A program made the translations under genes and the position numbers. 64,000 nt of DNA, from NCBI GenBank assembly GCA_047495785.1, contig JBLDXI010000003.1, positions 2,914,001-2,978,000 on the forward strand. Reading direction: 5' to 3'. Below are positions 11,015 to 20,740 of this stretch, piece after piece. How positions within the stretch are numbered: position 1 is the stretch's first letter; each line of letters opens with the position of its first letter. The notes under the pieces were generated by a model that worked only from the letters and a program-made list of their open reading frames with translations, was not told the origin of the DNA and made no database searches. This stretch comes from Lepidodermella squamata. Lineage: Eukaryota > Gastrotricha.

Positions 11015-11920
11015 ATGTCCCAACTGCTAAGCAGCGAGCGATCGCAGTTATTGAACGTTAACGGAAAATACTGGGACAACGAAGAAACTGCAATTCATGC
11101 TGCAGCAAAAAGAGGCAATGTTGACATAATTAAACTTCTGGTACGCAGGTTCAATGCCAACGTCAACGCAGCTGGCTTAGATGGTTCGACGCCATTGCAC
11201 GAAGCCGCCTTTTATGTCAAACCTGAAATCGTGGAATTGTTGGCGGGCGAGTTCAAAGCCAACGTGAATGCGGCAGATAGCATCGAAAGAACGCCATTGC
11301 ACGATGCCGTTTCGAGTAGCAAAGCCGACGTTGTGAAACAGCTGGCGCGTGAGTTCAAGGCCGACGTTATTAAGAGTAAATCGAATGGCATCGGGACATT
11401 GCACTCGGCCGCTTTGAGTGGAGAGGTCAAAGTCGTGGAACTGCTGGCTGGCAACGGAGCCAACGTCAATGCGGCTGATAAGTATGGCCTCACGCCACTG
11501 CACTTAGCCATCCCGTATGGCAAGGCTGAAGTCGTGGAACTTCTGGTGGAAAGGTTCAAAGCCGACGTCAACGCGGTGTCACAATATGGCGAGACACCAT
11601 TGCACAGGGCCGCCCAATGTGGAAAAGCTGACATCGTGGACCTGCTAGCGGGCAAGTTTGGAGCCAAGGTCGATGCGACGGATGGTGATGGCAATACTCC
11701 ACTGATGATAGCGGCGTATTGGTCACAAGCTGCTGTTGTCCAGCTTCTTGTCAACAAATTCAAGGCTGATGTTGATACAAAGAACAAGAACCGCCAAACT
11801 GCGCTGGATTTGGCTAAAAACACTCGTGCTGTATCGAATCAAAGCTCCGGTGAACAAGGGCAAATAATCCGAATCCTCTCAGATGTTGTTGCTGTGGAAA
11901 ATCACTTCGGACGAGAATGA
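11015..11920 (+). CDS. Ankyrin-repeat protein
   Basis: Single-exon ORF of 301 aa from ATG 11015 (an in-frame TGA at 10997-10999 lies just upstream). About seven to eight ankyrin repeats run from residue 22 to 275, each with the usual TPLHxAA turn (TAIHAAAKRG, TPLHEAAF, TPLHDAVS, TPLHLAIPYGK, TPLHRAAQCGK, TPLMIAAYW, TALDLAKN) and a VVELL-type helix followed by NVNAAD loops. No signal peptide or membrane segment is seen, so it is probably a cytoplasmic protein-interaction scaffold. It starts 15 bp after the predicted kinase stop, in the same frame and orientation. A single longer kinase-ankyrin transcript with a different last kinase exon is possible. Confidence 0.8.
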   Translation: MSQLLSSERSQLLNVNGKYWDNEETAIHAAAKRGNVDIIKLLVRRFNANVNAAGLDGSTPLHEAAFYVKPEIVELLAGEFKANVNAADSIERTPLHDAVSSSKADVVKQLAREFKADVIKSKSNGIGTLHSAALSGEVKVVELLAGNGANVNAADKYGLTPLHLAIPYGKAEVVELLVERFKADVNAVSQYGETPLHRAAQCGKADIVDLLAGKFGAKVDATDGDGNTPLMIAAYWSQAAVVQLLVNKFKADVDTKNKNRQTALDLAKNTRAVSNQSSGEQGQIIRILSDVVAVENHFGRE

Positions 11921-12580
11921 CCGATGCAAAGACGTTTTGGCTTCTTGTGATACGTCGTCTCGGTGCCATGTGTTGTTCGATTCGGAGCAATCGGAAAGGA
12001 TAACAACAAGAGACACCTTTACATTCGATCGAAGCTGATTCACAGTGGTTGATACAAATAAACATTTGGTAGAAGTGCGGTCTTCAATCGTATTCCTCGG
12101 AATACGGTTTGTAAGGTCCTTTTTTGTGCTTGTGTAATAAAATTTACTGTGTGATTCTGAATAAAAGCCGCCCAAATTATCGACAGGCCTTCTCACCTGC
12201 TTGGCTTTTTCCCAACTTTTGTTCTAATTCGAGTTTGGAAAATAAAACGAAAAAATAACAACAGCCGAGAATTGATCAAATATTGGATCCAGATTGTGAA
12301 TCCAATAAGGGGATCCAGTTTCCAGATTTTGCTCGATTTCGCCTCTTTTACTTATTTGTAACTTAGCCCGAATAACAGTAAATAATGTAACCCCTGAAAT
12401 AGGAAAATGCAGTGAAACCAAAATGAAGCTGAACACGACACGAAACCCAAAATGAGCAGCATTAAGTTTTAAGCATTGACTTTAAGCAGGATTGCACATT
12501 GAATTTTCGCGATTTTATTCATGAAAAACGATTACAATTCACGATTGATTTATAATCATAATTATTTAGTCTTTTGAGTT
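11921..12580. other. Intergenic between ankyrin gene and KSV2
   Basis: Convergent 3' flanks. AATAAA-like sites around 12056 and 12138 fit ankyrin-gene polyadenylation. Nothing else recognised. Confidence 0.4.
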
Positions 12581-13058
12581 TTAGTTGGAGACACTGACGG
12601 ACTTGCTGAAAGAGTACGAGCCCTTGTTAGCCTTGCGGCCGCCGAACTTGCCGCCCTTGCGGCCGTAGCCGAAGTTCTTGCCGTACTTGCCGAACTTGCG
12701 GCCACCGAATCGCTTGTTCTTGCGGTTGCCGGAGAAGGAGGCGGACCGCGAGTAGGAAACAGACTTGGAGACCGACTTGGAGAAGGATCCGCGGCGCTTG
12801 TTCATCTTCTTGCCGTGGCGCTTCTTCATCGGGAAGGCACGTCCCTTGCGGAAAGCCCTCTTGTTCTCGAAGGAGCGGCTCGCCGAGGTGCTCACCTTCT
12901 TCTCGTAGTGCCGGTGCATTTCCTTCGACTCGACATTCCAGACTTTGGCCTCGGAGTAAGCTGAAATAATAAAATATTTGAAGACGGCAAAATGAATTGG
13001 GAACAAGATTACCAAGTCCGAGCAGGACGACAACAGCGATAGCGAGGAAAGCACGCAT
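12581..13058 (-). CDS. KSV2: short secreted basic Ser-rich protein, KSV family
   Basis: Exons 13013-13058 (46 nt) and 12581-12960, with a 52-bp phase-1 intron. The product is 141 aa, the shortest family member: it lacks a five-residue FGHGK unit in the Gly-Lys region and has NRKNKRF, the form also seen in KSV3 and KSV4. Otherwise it matches KSV1 almost residue for residue, including the signal peptide MRAFLAIAVVVLLGL and SKSVSKSVSYSRSASFSG. The minus-strand promoter has GGTATAAAGG near 13150 with the usual ATCATCAGC string. Confidence 0.85.
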
Positions 13059-14023
13059 TGTTGAGGATGAGATGAAGATAAATTATTTGATTAGAAAATA
13101 CAAGCGAGAGAAAGCTGATGATTTTGAACAGAAATCTCACTGCCTTTATACCATGGCTCATCCCTAATTGCTGTCTCAATTTGAATTCGCATTCAGAATG
13201 ATGGGCGAACAATATACCCGCTGTCAATAATGATGTGAAAAAGTGACCGTCAAAATATGATTAATGCATCATATTTCTGGAACGATTTTTACTAGCTGTT
13301 AAATGACACAATAATTTCTGAATCCGTCAGTTTCAGACACGAATCGCTGCAATGAGACAAATAATAAACCTTGGAATCTTTCAGTAAAAATTCGCGGAAA
13401 TTTAACCATTGAAAAGCTCTTCGGATTACGGAGAATAAGCTGAGACAAATTTCATATGAATATAAAGTCAGGGATGAGGGAGTTCCCCTGTTCATGAGAC
13501 AATAATATTCTTTTTCATTTTTCATAAATGAGAGCAGGTTTAAATGATTTCATGCGAGTGGTGAAGGTTTCTAAAAATGAACCGAATAATTTTCGAGCTC
13601 GAATGCAAAACTAAAGAAGATTTCCGCTGCTGACACTGCAAGATTTGCATTAATTTGTCGACTGCACGTTCATCCTCCGCTGCATTTCATTACTTTTTCT
13701 CTCCATATCTGAAAATGAGTGAAATTTTATCGCAATATCCGAAGTTATCATCTCAAGCTCGAACCACGTGAATTTAGTCATCTTTTGAATCGAATTGCCT
13801 GAATTAAATGAGACATAATATTATGGCCTATAATTCTTGAATCCTCCCAAATTATATTCCAAAAGGCTAGCCTGGATTGAATTTATTATTCAACTGCGCC
13901 GTCGAATTTATTAAACCAATTAAATGTAACAATTAGATCATTGGCATCCATGGCCTTTAAAAGCCTTCTCCAAACTACGAATGGCATCATTTTGCGTTTG
14001 CTAATTGAATCGAAAAAGTTGCC
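13059..14023. other. Intergenic: KSV2 promoter and divergent spacer
   Basis: Holds the KSV2 promoter near 13150. The rest is AT-rich, with only short open frames lacking coding character. Confidence 0.4.
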
Positions 14024-16145
14024 ATGCGCTTAAATTATATAAACTTCATCGCTCTGCTAATTGCCGTTTCAGGTTTTATTTGATGGCTATATCAAAATTG
14101 ATTTTTTCCAATGATTTTTTCAGGCTTAGCCCGAGCGGATGATTTCCAAAGCGAGCATAACCAGGTGTTTGGAATTCAGCATCAATTCGACGATAACGGC
14201 TACCAGCACGAAGTTTCGCGCATGGTCGACCACTTTGCCGACTCGATCCCGGGCCAAGTTCATGCGCGATGCGACGCCAGCCTCCAACGCGAAGCTCATA
14301 CACACCAGACGGCGCCTATTCATCACGCCAACAACAACGATTGGTCGGCTCATCACGATATGAACACCGAAAAGAAGGTATCGTAAACTGAAGTGTACCG
14401 CCAATTCTTATTTCGTTCACCATTTTAAAGATCTCATATTTTTTATTAAAATAAAAATTTTCAATTTCGCAAATTTAATTTTTAAAATTTTAAAATTTTC
14501 CAAATTTCCAAATTTAATTTAATTTTTTAATTTTGAAAATTAACATTTTGAACTTATACAAATTATATACAATTATATAAAAATTTCAAATATTTTTAAA
14601 CAATTAAAATGGGTTGGAATTAATGGGTTAAAATTGGTTAAAATTAAAAAAATGGCTCAAAATTTTAAAATTAAAATTAAAAAATGGCTCAAATTATTTG
14701 CATCACAAAAATGTAGGTTCTCGGAATCCATTTTTTATTTTGGACCAAATAATTAATTTGAATGATTTTTTCAGCAAGTTAGCCGATCTGCTGCTATGGC
14801 GCCGAAGAAACCTGCCGCGCCGAAGAAACCGAAGCAAGAAAAACCGAAACGTCAGCGCGGTAGCATGTCGATGTCTTTCTCTAAATCAGGCGAAAAAATC
14901 GAGAAAAAGCCGGTCGAGAAGAAGCGCCACGCGAAACGTCACATCAAATCGGCGATGAGCAAATCGATGGAGAAGCCGCCGGTTCACAAGAATAAGAAAA
15001 AGCAGCCAGTGGCTGCTAAGAAGCGAAACTACTCCAAGTCGAAATCAGCCTCGCTGCAGCTGCCGAAGAAGATGAGCAAGAAAATGAAGAAGCTCATCCC
15101 GAAATTCCCGAGCTTTTCCATGTCGATGATGAAGTTCGATTCCAAGTCGCGCGAGGAGAAGAAGCCGGCGAAGAAAGCGGCGAAAAAGCCGGCGAAGAAA
15201 CACCAGCGCAGCTACTCCATGTCGCAATCGAAATCGGAAGATAAAATGCGCAAGCACTCGAAAAAGGCGAAAAATCCGAAGAAAAACCGGCCGGCGAAAA
15301 AGGTTCGAAGCCTTTCGGTCTCAATTTCGTACTCTGAAGATCGTAAGGCGAAAAAGCCGAAAACCAACAAGAAGCGCCGAGTCTCGAAATCCGAGGTCAA
15401 GAAGCCGAAATCGAAGAAAAACGCCAAGTCGAAATCACTCGAACGCCCGAAACGCCATGAAAAGAAGTCGGAATCTCGAGACAAAAAGCGGCGCCATCAT
15501 CGCGGTAAGAAGAACAAGCGCCGAAGCTACTCCGAGGCTGGTAATTCCGAGCCGCGGAAACGCAAGGGTTCGAAAAGCTCGCCGGAAATGAAGAAGAAAT
15601 CGCGAAAATCGACTTCGAAATCGGCCCCGAAAACGACTACGGCGAAACCAGTCCCGAAACCGGCTACTACGACCACAACCGCTGCCCCGAAAGTGCCGAA
15701 GAAGACCCGCGGCTCAGTTTCGATTTCGGTCTCTTTCTCCAAGGAGAAGAACAACAAGAAGCCGCGAAATGATAAGAAGAAGCCGAAGAAGAACAACCGT
15801 GGGAAAATTTCGATGAGTGTCTCGTACAGCAAGTCGTCGGAATCGAAGCCATGCGATAAGCCGACCACAGTCCGAGTTGTCCCGACTACTACAACTCCCG
15901 TTCCTACTACGACTACTACAACCCGAAAGCTGCCTGTAACCGAAAAGTGCGACGCCTCTAAATCGAAGTCGAAGTCTTACTCGAAGTCTGAGATGCCGCG
16001 GAAAAATCGGAAAAATTCGATCAAGAAGGGTGGCAAGAAGGGCGGTAAGAAGCACCGCCGTTCGATGAAGAGCAGCAGTGGCGGCTCGTCGGCTGGTAAA
16101 GACCGTCGCCGTCGCGACAAGCGCCACCGCACTCGTAAAGATTGA
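14024..16145 (+). CDS. Large secreted Lys/Ser/Thr-rich basic protein
   Basis: Three exons: 14024-14072, 14125-14377 (first base may be 14124) and 14775-16145, giving about 557 aa. Exon 1 (49 nt, phase 1) encodes the signal peptide MRLNYINFIALLIAVS. Exon 2 encodes a His/Gln-rich segment (ADDFQSEHNQVFG, THQTAPIHHANNN) that resembles no other gene here. Exon 3 is extremely Lys/Arg-rich with dispersed alternating-Ser blocks (SMSMSFSKS, SLSVSISYS, SVSISVSFS, ISMSVSYSKS), two Thr-rich mucin-like stretches (TTTTTAAP and TTTTPVPTTTTTT), a KKGGKKGGKKH run and a basic tail. The Ser blocks relate it in style to the KSV family although it is not alignable overall. An extracellular phosphorylated/glycosylated matrix protein is a guess. 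Second intron is 397 bp and very AT-rich. Confidence 0.8.
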
Positions 16146-17337
16146 AAAACTTTGAAAAATTATTGATAATTTTGGCGATAAGTTATTCGTTAAACTATTA
16201 TTTGAAGCAATGAAATGAATAAAAAATTAATTATTTTCGGTATTTCTGCCTCTTTTTTATCTCAATCACCGGCAATTTTTACCCACTGCTGCAATTGACG
16301 CCGAGATAAATCAAGGGCGAATTAAAAAACAAAATATATTTTTAAACCGATTTTGAAAATGAAGACGGCTTGCAAAAAAAATCGGATGAATTCATCCAGT
16401 GATGAATCATTGCAAATTCCAAACACTATTCCGAACCCTTGCGAAGCTGGGAAACCATTGCAAACTATGGAAAAGCTGATGTAGTAAACATAGAAAAAAA
16501 GATGATTCAAATCTTTATGTGCTCCGTATTTAATGAACGATTTTGAAAAATTCCAATAAACTCATAGAAATGCGCCAGGTTCGCGTAAACTTCAAATTGT
16601 CGCCGAGTTTTTACTTTTTGAGTGAACTTCGAGATTAGAGGTGATCGGGCAAAGCTTGAATTTCTCGTAAGCCCGATAGCCATATAGATCCAATGCTATG
16701 GGCCTTACGTTTAGCGGAACCCGGAACCAAGTTTGACCGGATACGGAAACCAAATTTTTATATAATTAATCCACCGAAAACCGAAAACTGCTTTTTTCTG
16801 AGTTTGCTTGAATTTTAAGATCAATGAAAGAAATGAAACTAAATTATGATGAAATGTTCGGTGATTTTCTGTGCAAGGCCTGGCCATCACCTTCAGAACG
16901 CGACAGTCTTGATCTTACAAAATTATTCGAAAATTGCATCTTTCTGGTAAAACAGTTTGCCATCAAAGTCTATGAAGCTTCTTCCGGGAATTTGCAACTC
17001 AAGAGGCAAGCGAACTTTAGCCGTTGGCTTCTTCAGTTTTTGTTCTAGAAATGCTTCAAAATGTCCCGAAAATTTCCTCCTGACTCGGCAACAACACTGT
17101 CCGGATCGGCAGATTCTAGCACTTTGTATTAATTATTTTTGATATTGTGGATTAATGAAACTATGCTGATTGCTGATGCGTAGCTGCCTTTCACAACAAC
17201 GCAATGATTTCTTGGTTAATTGCGATAGACTCGCGATAGACTCGCGATAGACTATAAAACCAGTCAAAAATTCTCTAGTAAATCATCAGCTGCTTTTCTT
17301 TTCTTTTCTTGTATTGCATTTCAAAATCTGTTCCAAA
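16146..17337. other. Intergenic with KSV8 promoter
   Basis: An ORF at 16824-17048 (74 codons) has no recognisable domain, signal peptide or splice context. The promoter of KSV8 ends the stretch: three 11-12 bp GCGATAGACTC units at 17222-17251 followed by TATAAAA at 17253-17259. Confidence 0.45.
17222..17259 (+). promoter_or_regulatory. KSV8 promoter: triplicated GCGATAGACT plus TATA box
   Basis: GCGATAGACT occurs three times with an 11-12 bp period, the last unit running straight into ATAAAA of the TATA box; the ATG is about 80 bp further on. KSV9 has a TATA box but not this repeat. Confidence 0.55.
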
Positions 17338-18131
17338 ATGCGCGTCTGTCTCGCTATCGCCGCTCTCGCCCTCATTTGCATCGGTAAGAAATCGGGTCAA
17401 GTAATAATCAAGGTCAACCTTTTTATTCTCCATCAGCTTATGCCGATGCGACGGTTTACAAGTTCGAGTCGAAAGAGCTGAACCGCCGCTACTCGAAGAA
17501 GACCAGCCTCTCGGTTAGCCGATCGTACGAAAACAACGCAGGTTTCGCCAAGAAGGGTGGCTACGCCCCGAAGAAGCGCCACGGTGGCAAGAAGTTCGGC
17601 CGCAAGATGAACAAGCGCCGCGGATCCTTCTCCAAGTCGGTGTCCAAGTCTGTTTCCTACTCGCGGTCCGCCTCGTTCTCCGGCAACCGCAAGAACAAGC
17701 GATTCGGTGGTCGCAAGTTCGGCAAGCACGGCAAGAACAAGTCGGTCTCCAAGTCTGTTTCTTTCTCCAGGTCTGCCTCGTTCTCGGGTGCTCGTCATGG
17801 AAAGCGCAACAACCGATTCGGTGCTCGCAAATACGGCAAGCACGGCAAGAAGGGCGGCAAGTGGGGCCACAACTTTGGCAACAACTACGGCCACAATTTC
17901 CGCAACAAATGGGGCCACAAGTTCGGAAACAACTACGGCCACAACTTTGGAAACGAGTACGGTCACAATTTCGGAAATGACTACGGCCACAACTTTGGAA
18001 ACGAATACGGCCACAAGTTCGGAAACAAATATGGCCATAATTTCGGAAACAAGTGGGGCCACAATTTCGGCGGTCACAAGGCCAACAAGGGCTCGTACTC
18101 CGTCAGCAAGTCCGTCAGCGTCTCCAACTAA
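17338..18131 (+). CDS. KSV8: long KSV-family protein with nine GHNFGN repeats
   Basis: Exons 17338-17383 (46 nt) and 17437-18131, with a 53-bp phase-1 intron. The product is 246 aa with signal peptide MRVCLAIAALALICI. It has AYADATVYKFESKELNRRYSKK, a KTSLSVSRSYEN segment, the SKSVSKSVSYSRSASFSG block, then a second related block SKSVSFSRSASFSG. Nine 8-residue units of type [KNED][YW]GHNFGN follow, then the family ending GSYSVSKSVSVSN. The repeats are rich in His, Asn, Gly and aromatic residues and could bind metal or stack as beta material (inference). The DNA around the first Ser block is almost identical to the short KSV genes. Near-copy: KSV9 at 61512. Confidence 0.87.
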
Positions 18132-18420
18132 AAATGCGTCGAATGAAAACAATTTTGAAATTCGAAAATATTTTTATGAATGAATTTCTAAAAATAAATT
18201 ATGCAGTAAATAATTTTTATTTTTCGCCGAGAAATAAAAATCAGTATAAAATATGGATAAATTGAACTCACTAGCTTGATAGGTTTCAATAAGAAAATGG
18301 TCATAAATTTTCGATTTCACCTTTAAAAAAATCATCGAAGCTTGGAAAAGTTGGATATTGAGTCAGCGAATTGCTTAATATAAGTTAAGTTAGGATGAAT
18401 TGTGAACATCTTCGGTTTAC

Positions 18421-18858
18421 TCAAGTCGAAGGCTCAGGAGTAGCGAAACTGGGTGCGATTTCGTTCATCTGGTCCTGGGTCAGAATTTTCGCAGCCGTTA
18501 TCTCTTGGAAATATCTTTGCATCGCACTTTCAACAGCGCTTTTTCGGTTGGCCCAGCCGCGAGACTCGGTAGTATGACCCGGCCATAGTTTCGGGCAGGT
18601 GAACTGACCGTCCCAGACCCATTGAAAGGTTCTAATCCTTCCCTTGTAACTGGCCGTGCAGTCGTAGGATCCAATCTTGTACGACTGTCCGTCTGACCAC
18701 TGGTGCAGGTTGTACACAGCAGTTCCTAATCCGATCCCACATTGGACCCAGTTTTGTTGAATACACGCAGTAAGGTCGACATTGGCCGAACCAGCCTGGG
18801 CCGAACACACCGCAGCGCAAATTGATAGAACACAGGCAATCGCGAGGATAGAATGCAT
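18421..18858 (-). CDS. Anti-lipopolysaccharide factor-like protein (ALF-c)
   Basis: Single-exon 145-aa ORF. I chose ATG 18858 because it opens a clean signal peptide (MHSILAIACVLSICAAVCSA); the frame is open to 18978 but that extension is polar and unlikely. The mature part has ACIQQNWVQCGI (two N-terminal Cys), HQWSDG, then Cys-X20-Cys with a basic loop (YKGRIRTF), WPGH, and a C-terminal helix with ILTQDQMNEIAP. This matches the ALF/scygonadin (DUF3254) plan: N-terminal hydrophobic helix, disulfide-closed LPS-binding hairpin, C-terminal helices. It is more divergent from ALF-a and ALF-b than they are from each other and lacks their long Thr-rich tail. Confidence 0.78.
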   Translation of the reverse strand: MHSILAIACVLSICAAVCSAQAGSANVDLTACIQQNWVQCGIGLGTAVYNLHQWSDGQSYKIGSYDCTASYKGRIRTFQWVWDGQFTCPKLWPGHTTESRGWANRKSAVESAMQRYFQEITAAKILTQDQMNEIAPSFATPEPST

Positions 18859-19753
18859 CGTCACGTAAAAAATGAGTTGAAAGGTAAATTTTGACCAACA
18901 ACGGCTGGATTTGAGTAGTTTACATGAATATAGGCTGAGGTAAGCATCAACAGCATCAGCCTCCGCAGTAATCACCACACCATGTCAGGTGTATGTTACC
19001 ATGTATAGCAGTGGGGAGAATTATAAATCTTGATCTTATTAAACAACAATTTTTTTGCCTCAACAAGCTTCCGCATTGACGATTTCCAGTTTGTATTTTC
19101 TTTATATATGCGTGTACTCCTCTTTTCAGTGATACTATATCATTTCTCAACCTGGAATGAGAATAACGTAGCAATAGCCAAGAAAATTGATGAGAATTGT
19201 CAACTCTGATCTTCAAATCTATTGGTCAATGCTAGCCATTGCTGGAGATTTCGGATTGTATCGGATTGTAATAAATTCTGAAATTAGTTAGCGAATTCAA
19301 AAAGTTAAAATTCGAAGATCCTCATTAATTTGAAAAAGCACACTATACCCAAAATAAGCTTCCATACTCGCGATTTTCAGATTATCAACGACCTGATAAT
19401 GCCAATAAATCATTGAGATCCACGGCTGATGCTTGACTCCCGAAAAACCCTGCGAAATATCGGTGTGAATTTATGAATTTGTGACCTCGGTTAACATGGA
19501 GATCTTTTGTTTTCCATTGTCGAGTAATGGGCTTGGAAATGGAAGTCTTGGAAAAAATAATTGATGCGAATTGGGCTGATCGCATGGAAAACTTGATTTT
19601 TTTCTAATTGGAGCAATTAGCGCCATATTATTAGCGCAATAAGAACAGTGATGTATAAAAGCGGCGAGTTTAGTTCAAACATCATCAGCCATTCATCCAA
19701 GCGATTTTCAATAAATCTAACATATTTTCCCAGTCTCACTCTCCTCTAAAACA
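18859..19753. other. Intergenic between ALF-c and KSV3 (divergent promoters)
   Basis: Holds the KSV3 TATA box (TATAAAA 19654-19660) followed by ATCATCAGCCATTC. Short open frames have no coding character. Confidence 0.45.
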
Positions 19754-20249
19754 ATGCGCGCTTTCCTCGCAATTGCCGTTGTCGTCCTGCTCGGACTTGG
19801 TAATCTAGTTTCCGAATCGATGTCGCCATCATTCCATTATTTCCATTATTTCAGCTTACTCCGAGGCTAAGGTATGGAATGTCGAGTCGAAGGAAATGCA
19901 CCGGCACTACGAGAAGAAGGTGAGCACCTCGGCGAGCCGCTCCTTCGAGAACAAGAGGGCTTTCCGCAAGGGACGTGCCTTCCCGATGAAGAAGCGCCAC
20001 GGCAAGAAGATGAACAAGCGCCGCGGATCCTTCTCCAAGTCGGTCTCCAAGTCTGTTTCCTACTCGCGGTCCGCCTCCTTCTCCGGCAACCGCAAGAACA
20101 AGCGATTCGGTGGTCGCAAGTTCGGCAAGCACGGCAAGAACTTCGGCTACGGCCGCAAGGGCGGCAAGTTCGGACACGGCAAGTTCGGCGGTCGCAATGC
20201 CAACAAGGGCTCGTACTCCTTCAGCAAGTCAGTCAGCGTCTCCAACTAG
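19754..20249 (+). CDS. KSV3: short secreted basic Ser-rich protein, KSV family
   Basis: Exons 19754-19799 (46 nt) and 19855-20249, with a 55-bp phase-1 intron ending TTATTTCAG. The product is 146 aa. It has the NRKNKRF form and a GGRNANKGS variant (Asn where others have Lys) before the terminal Ser block. The 3' UTR is nearly identical to those of KSV1 and KSV6 (GAGACATTTCG, TTGAATAATTTATTCGAATA), which suggests these three are the most recent duplicates. TATA box at 19654-19660. Confidence 0.87.
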
Positions 20250-20740
20250 AGACATTTCGTAAAGGTCATTTTGATAAATGTTGAAATCTTGAATAATTTA
20301 TTCGAATAATAAATAAATTGATAATATGCCACGTTGTTGATCTGTTTAATTTAATTTAATTTCGGAAAGGCCTCAATTAAGTCATTAAGATGTAAGACGT
20401 GCATTTCAAGGATAACAATATGGTATAGTTATGAAAAAAGAAAAAGAAATTCGATGTAACGAATCATGGTATGAAGGCTCTTTTTCGAGGTGTAACTGTT
20501 GGGGCCCGAGCGCGAAACGTGCCCGAACGCGCCCCAACAGTATCACATATTTTTTAAATCACAGTCACTCCATTCCTGATTCTTGCGCCATGTTGAATGT
20601 TTATTTCAAAAATATAACACATATCCAATTAATCCTTATATCCAAGCAAAGCCTGGTTTTTATTTTACCTCAAAATGTGTATAGGTAAAATGAAATTCGC
20701 AGAGATAATCAATGTTGCAGTAAATGTTCTTGTTTTCGAG
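20250..20740. other. Intergenic between KSV3 and the lectin gene
   Basis: Convergent 3' flanks. A short GC-rich hairpin (ACTGTTGGGGC near 20494 pairing with GCCCCAACAGT near 20531) stands out in otherwise AT-rich DNA. No gene seen. Confidence 0.4.

Noticed and set aside
16824-17048. 74-codon plus-strand ORF between two genes
   Set aside because: No domain, signal peptide, splice context or conserved promoter; composition is that of AT-rich spacer.
17860-18090. CRISPR-like or satellite array
   Set aside because: The periodic 24-bp units are in-frame coding repeats (GHNFGN), without spacers.
18859-18978. N-terminal extension of ALF-c to an upstream Met
   Set aside because: The extension is polar and would bury the signal peptide; the Met at 18858 opens a proper one.
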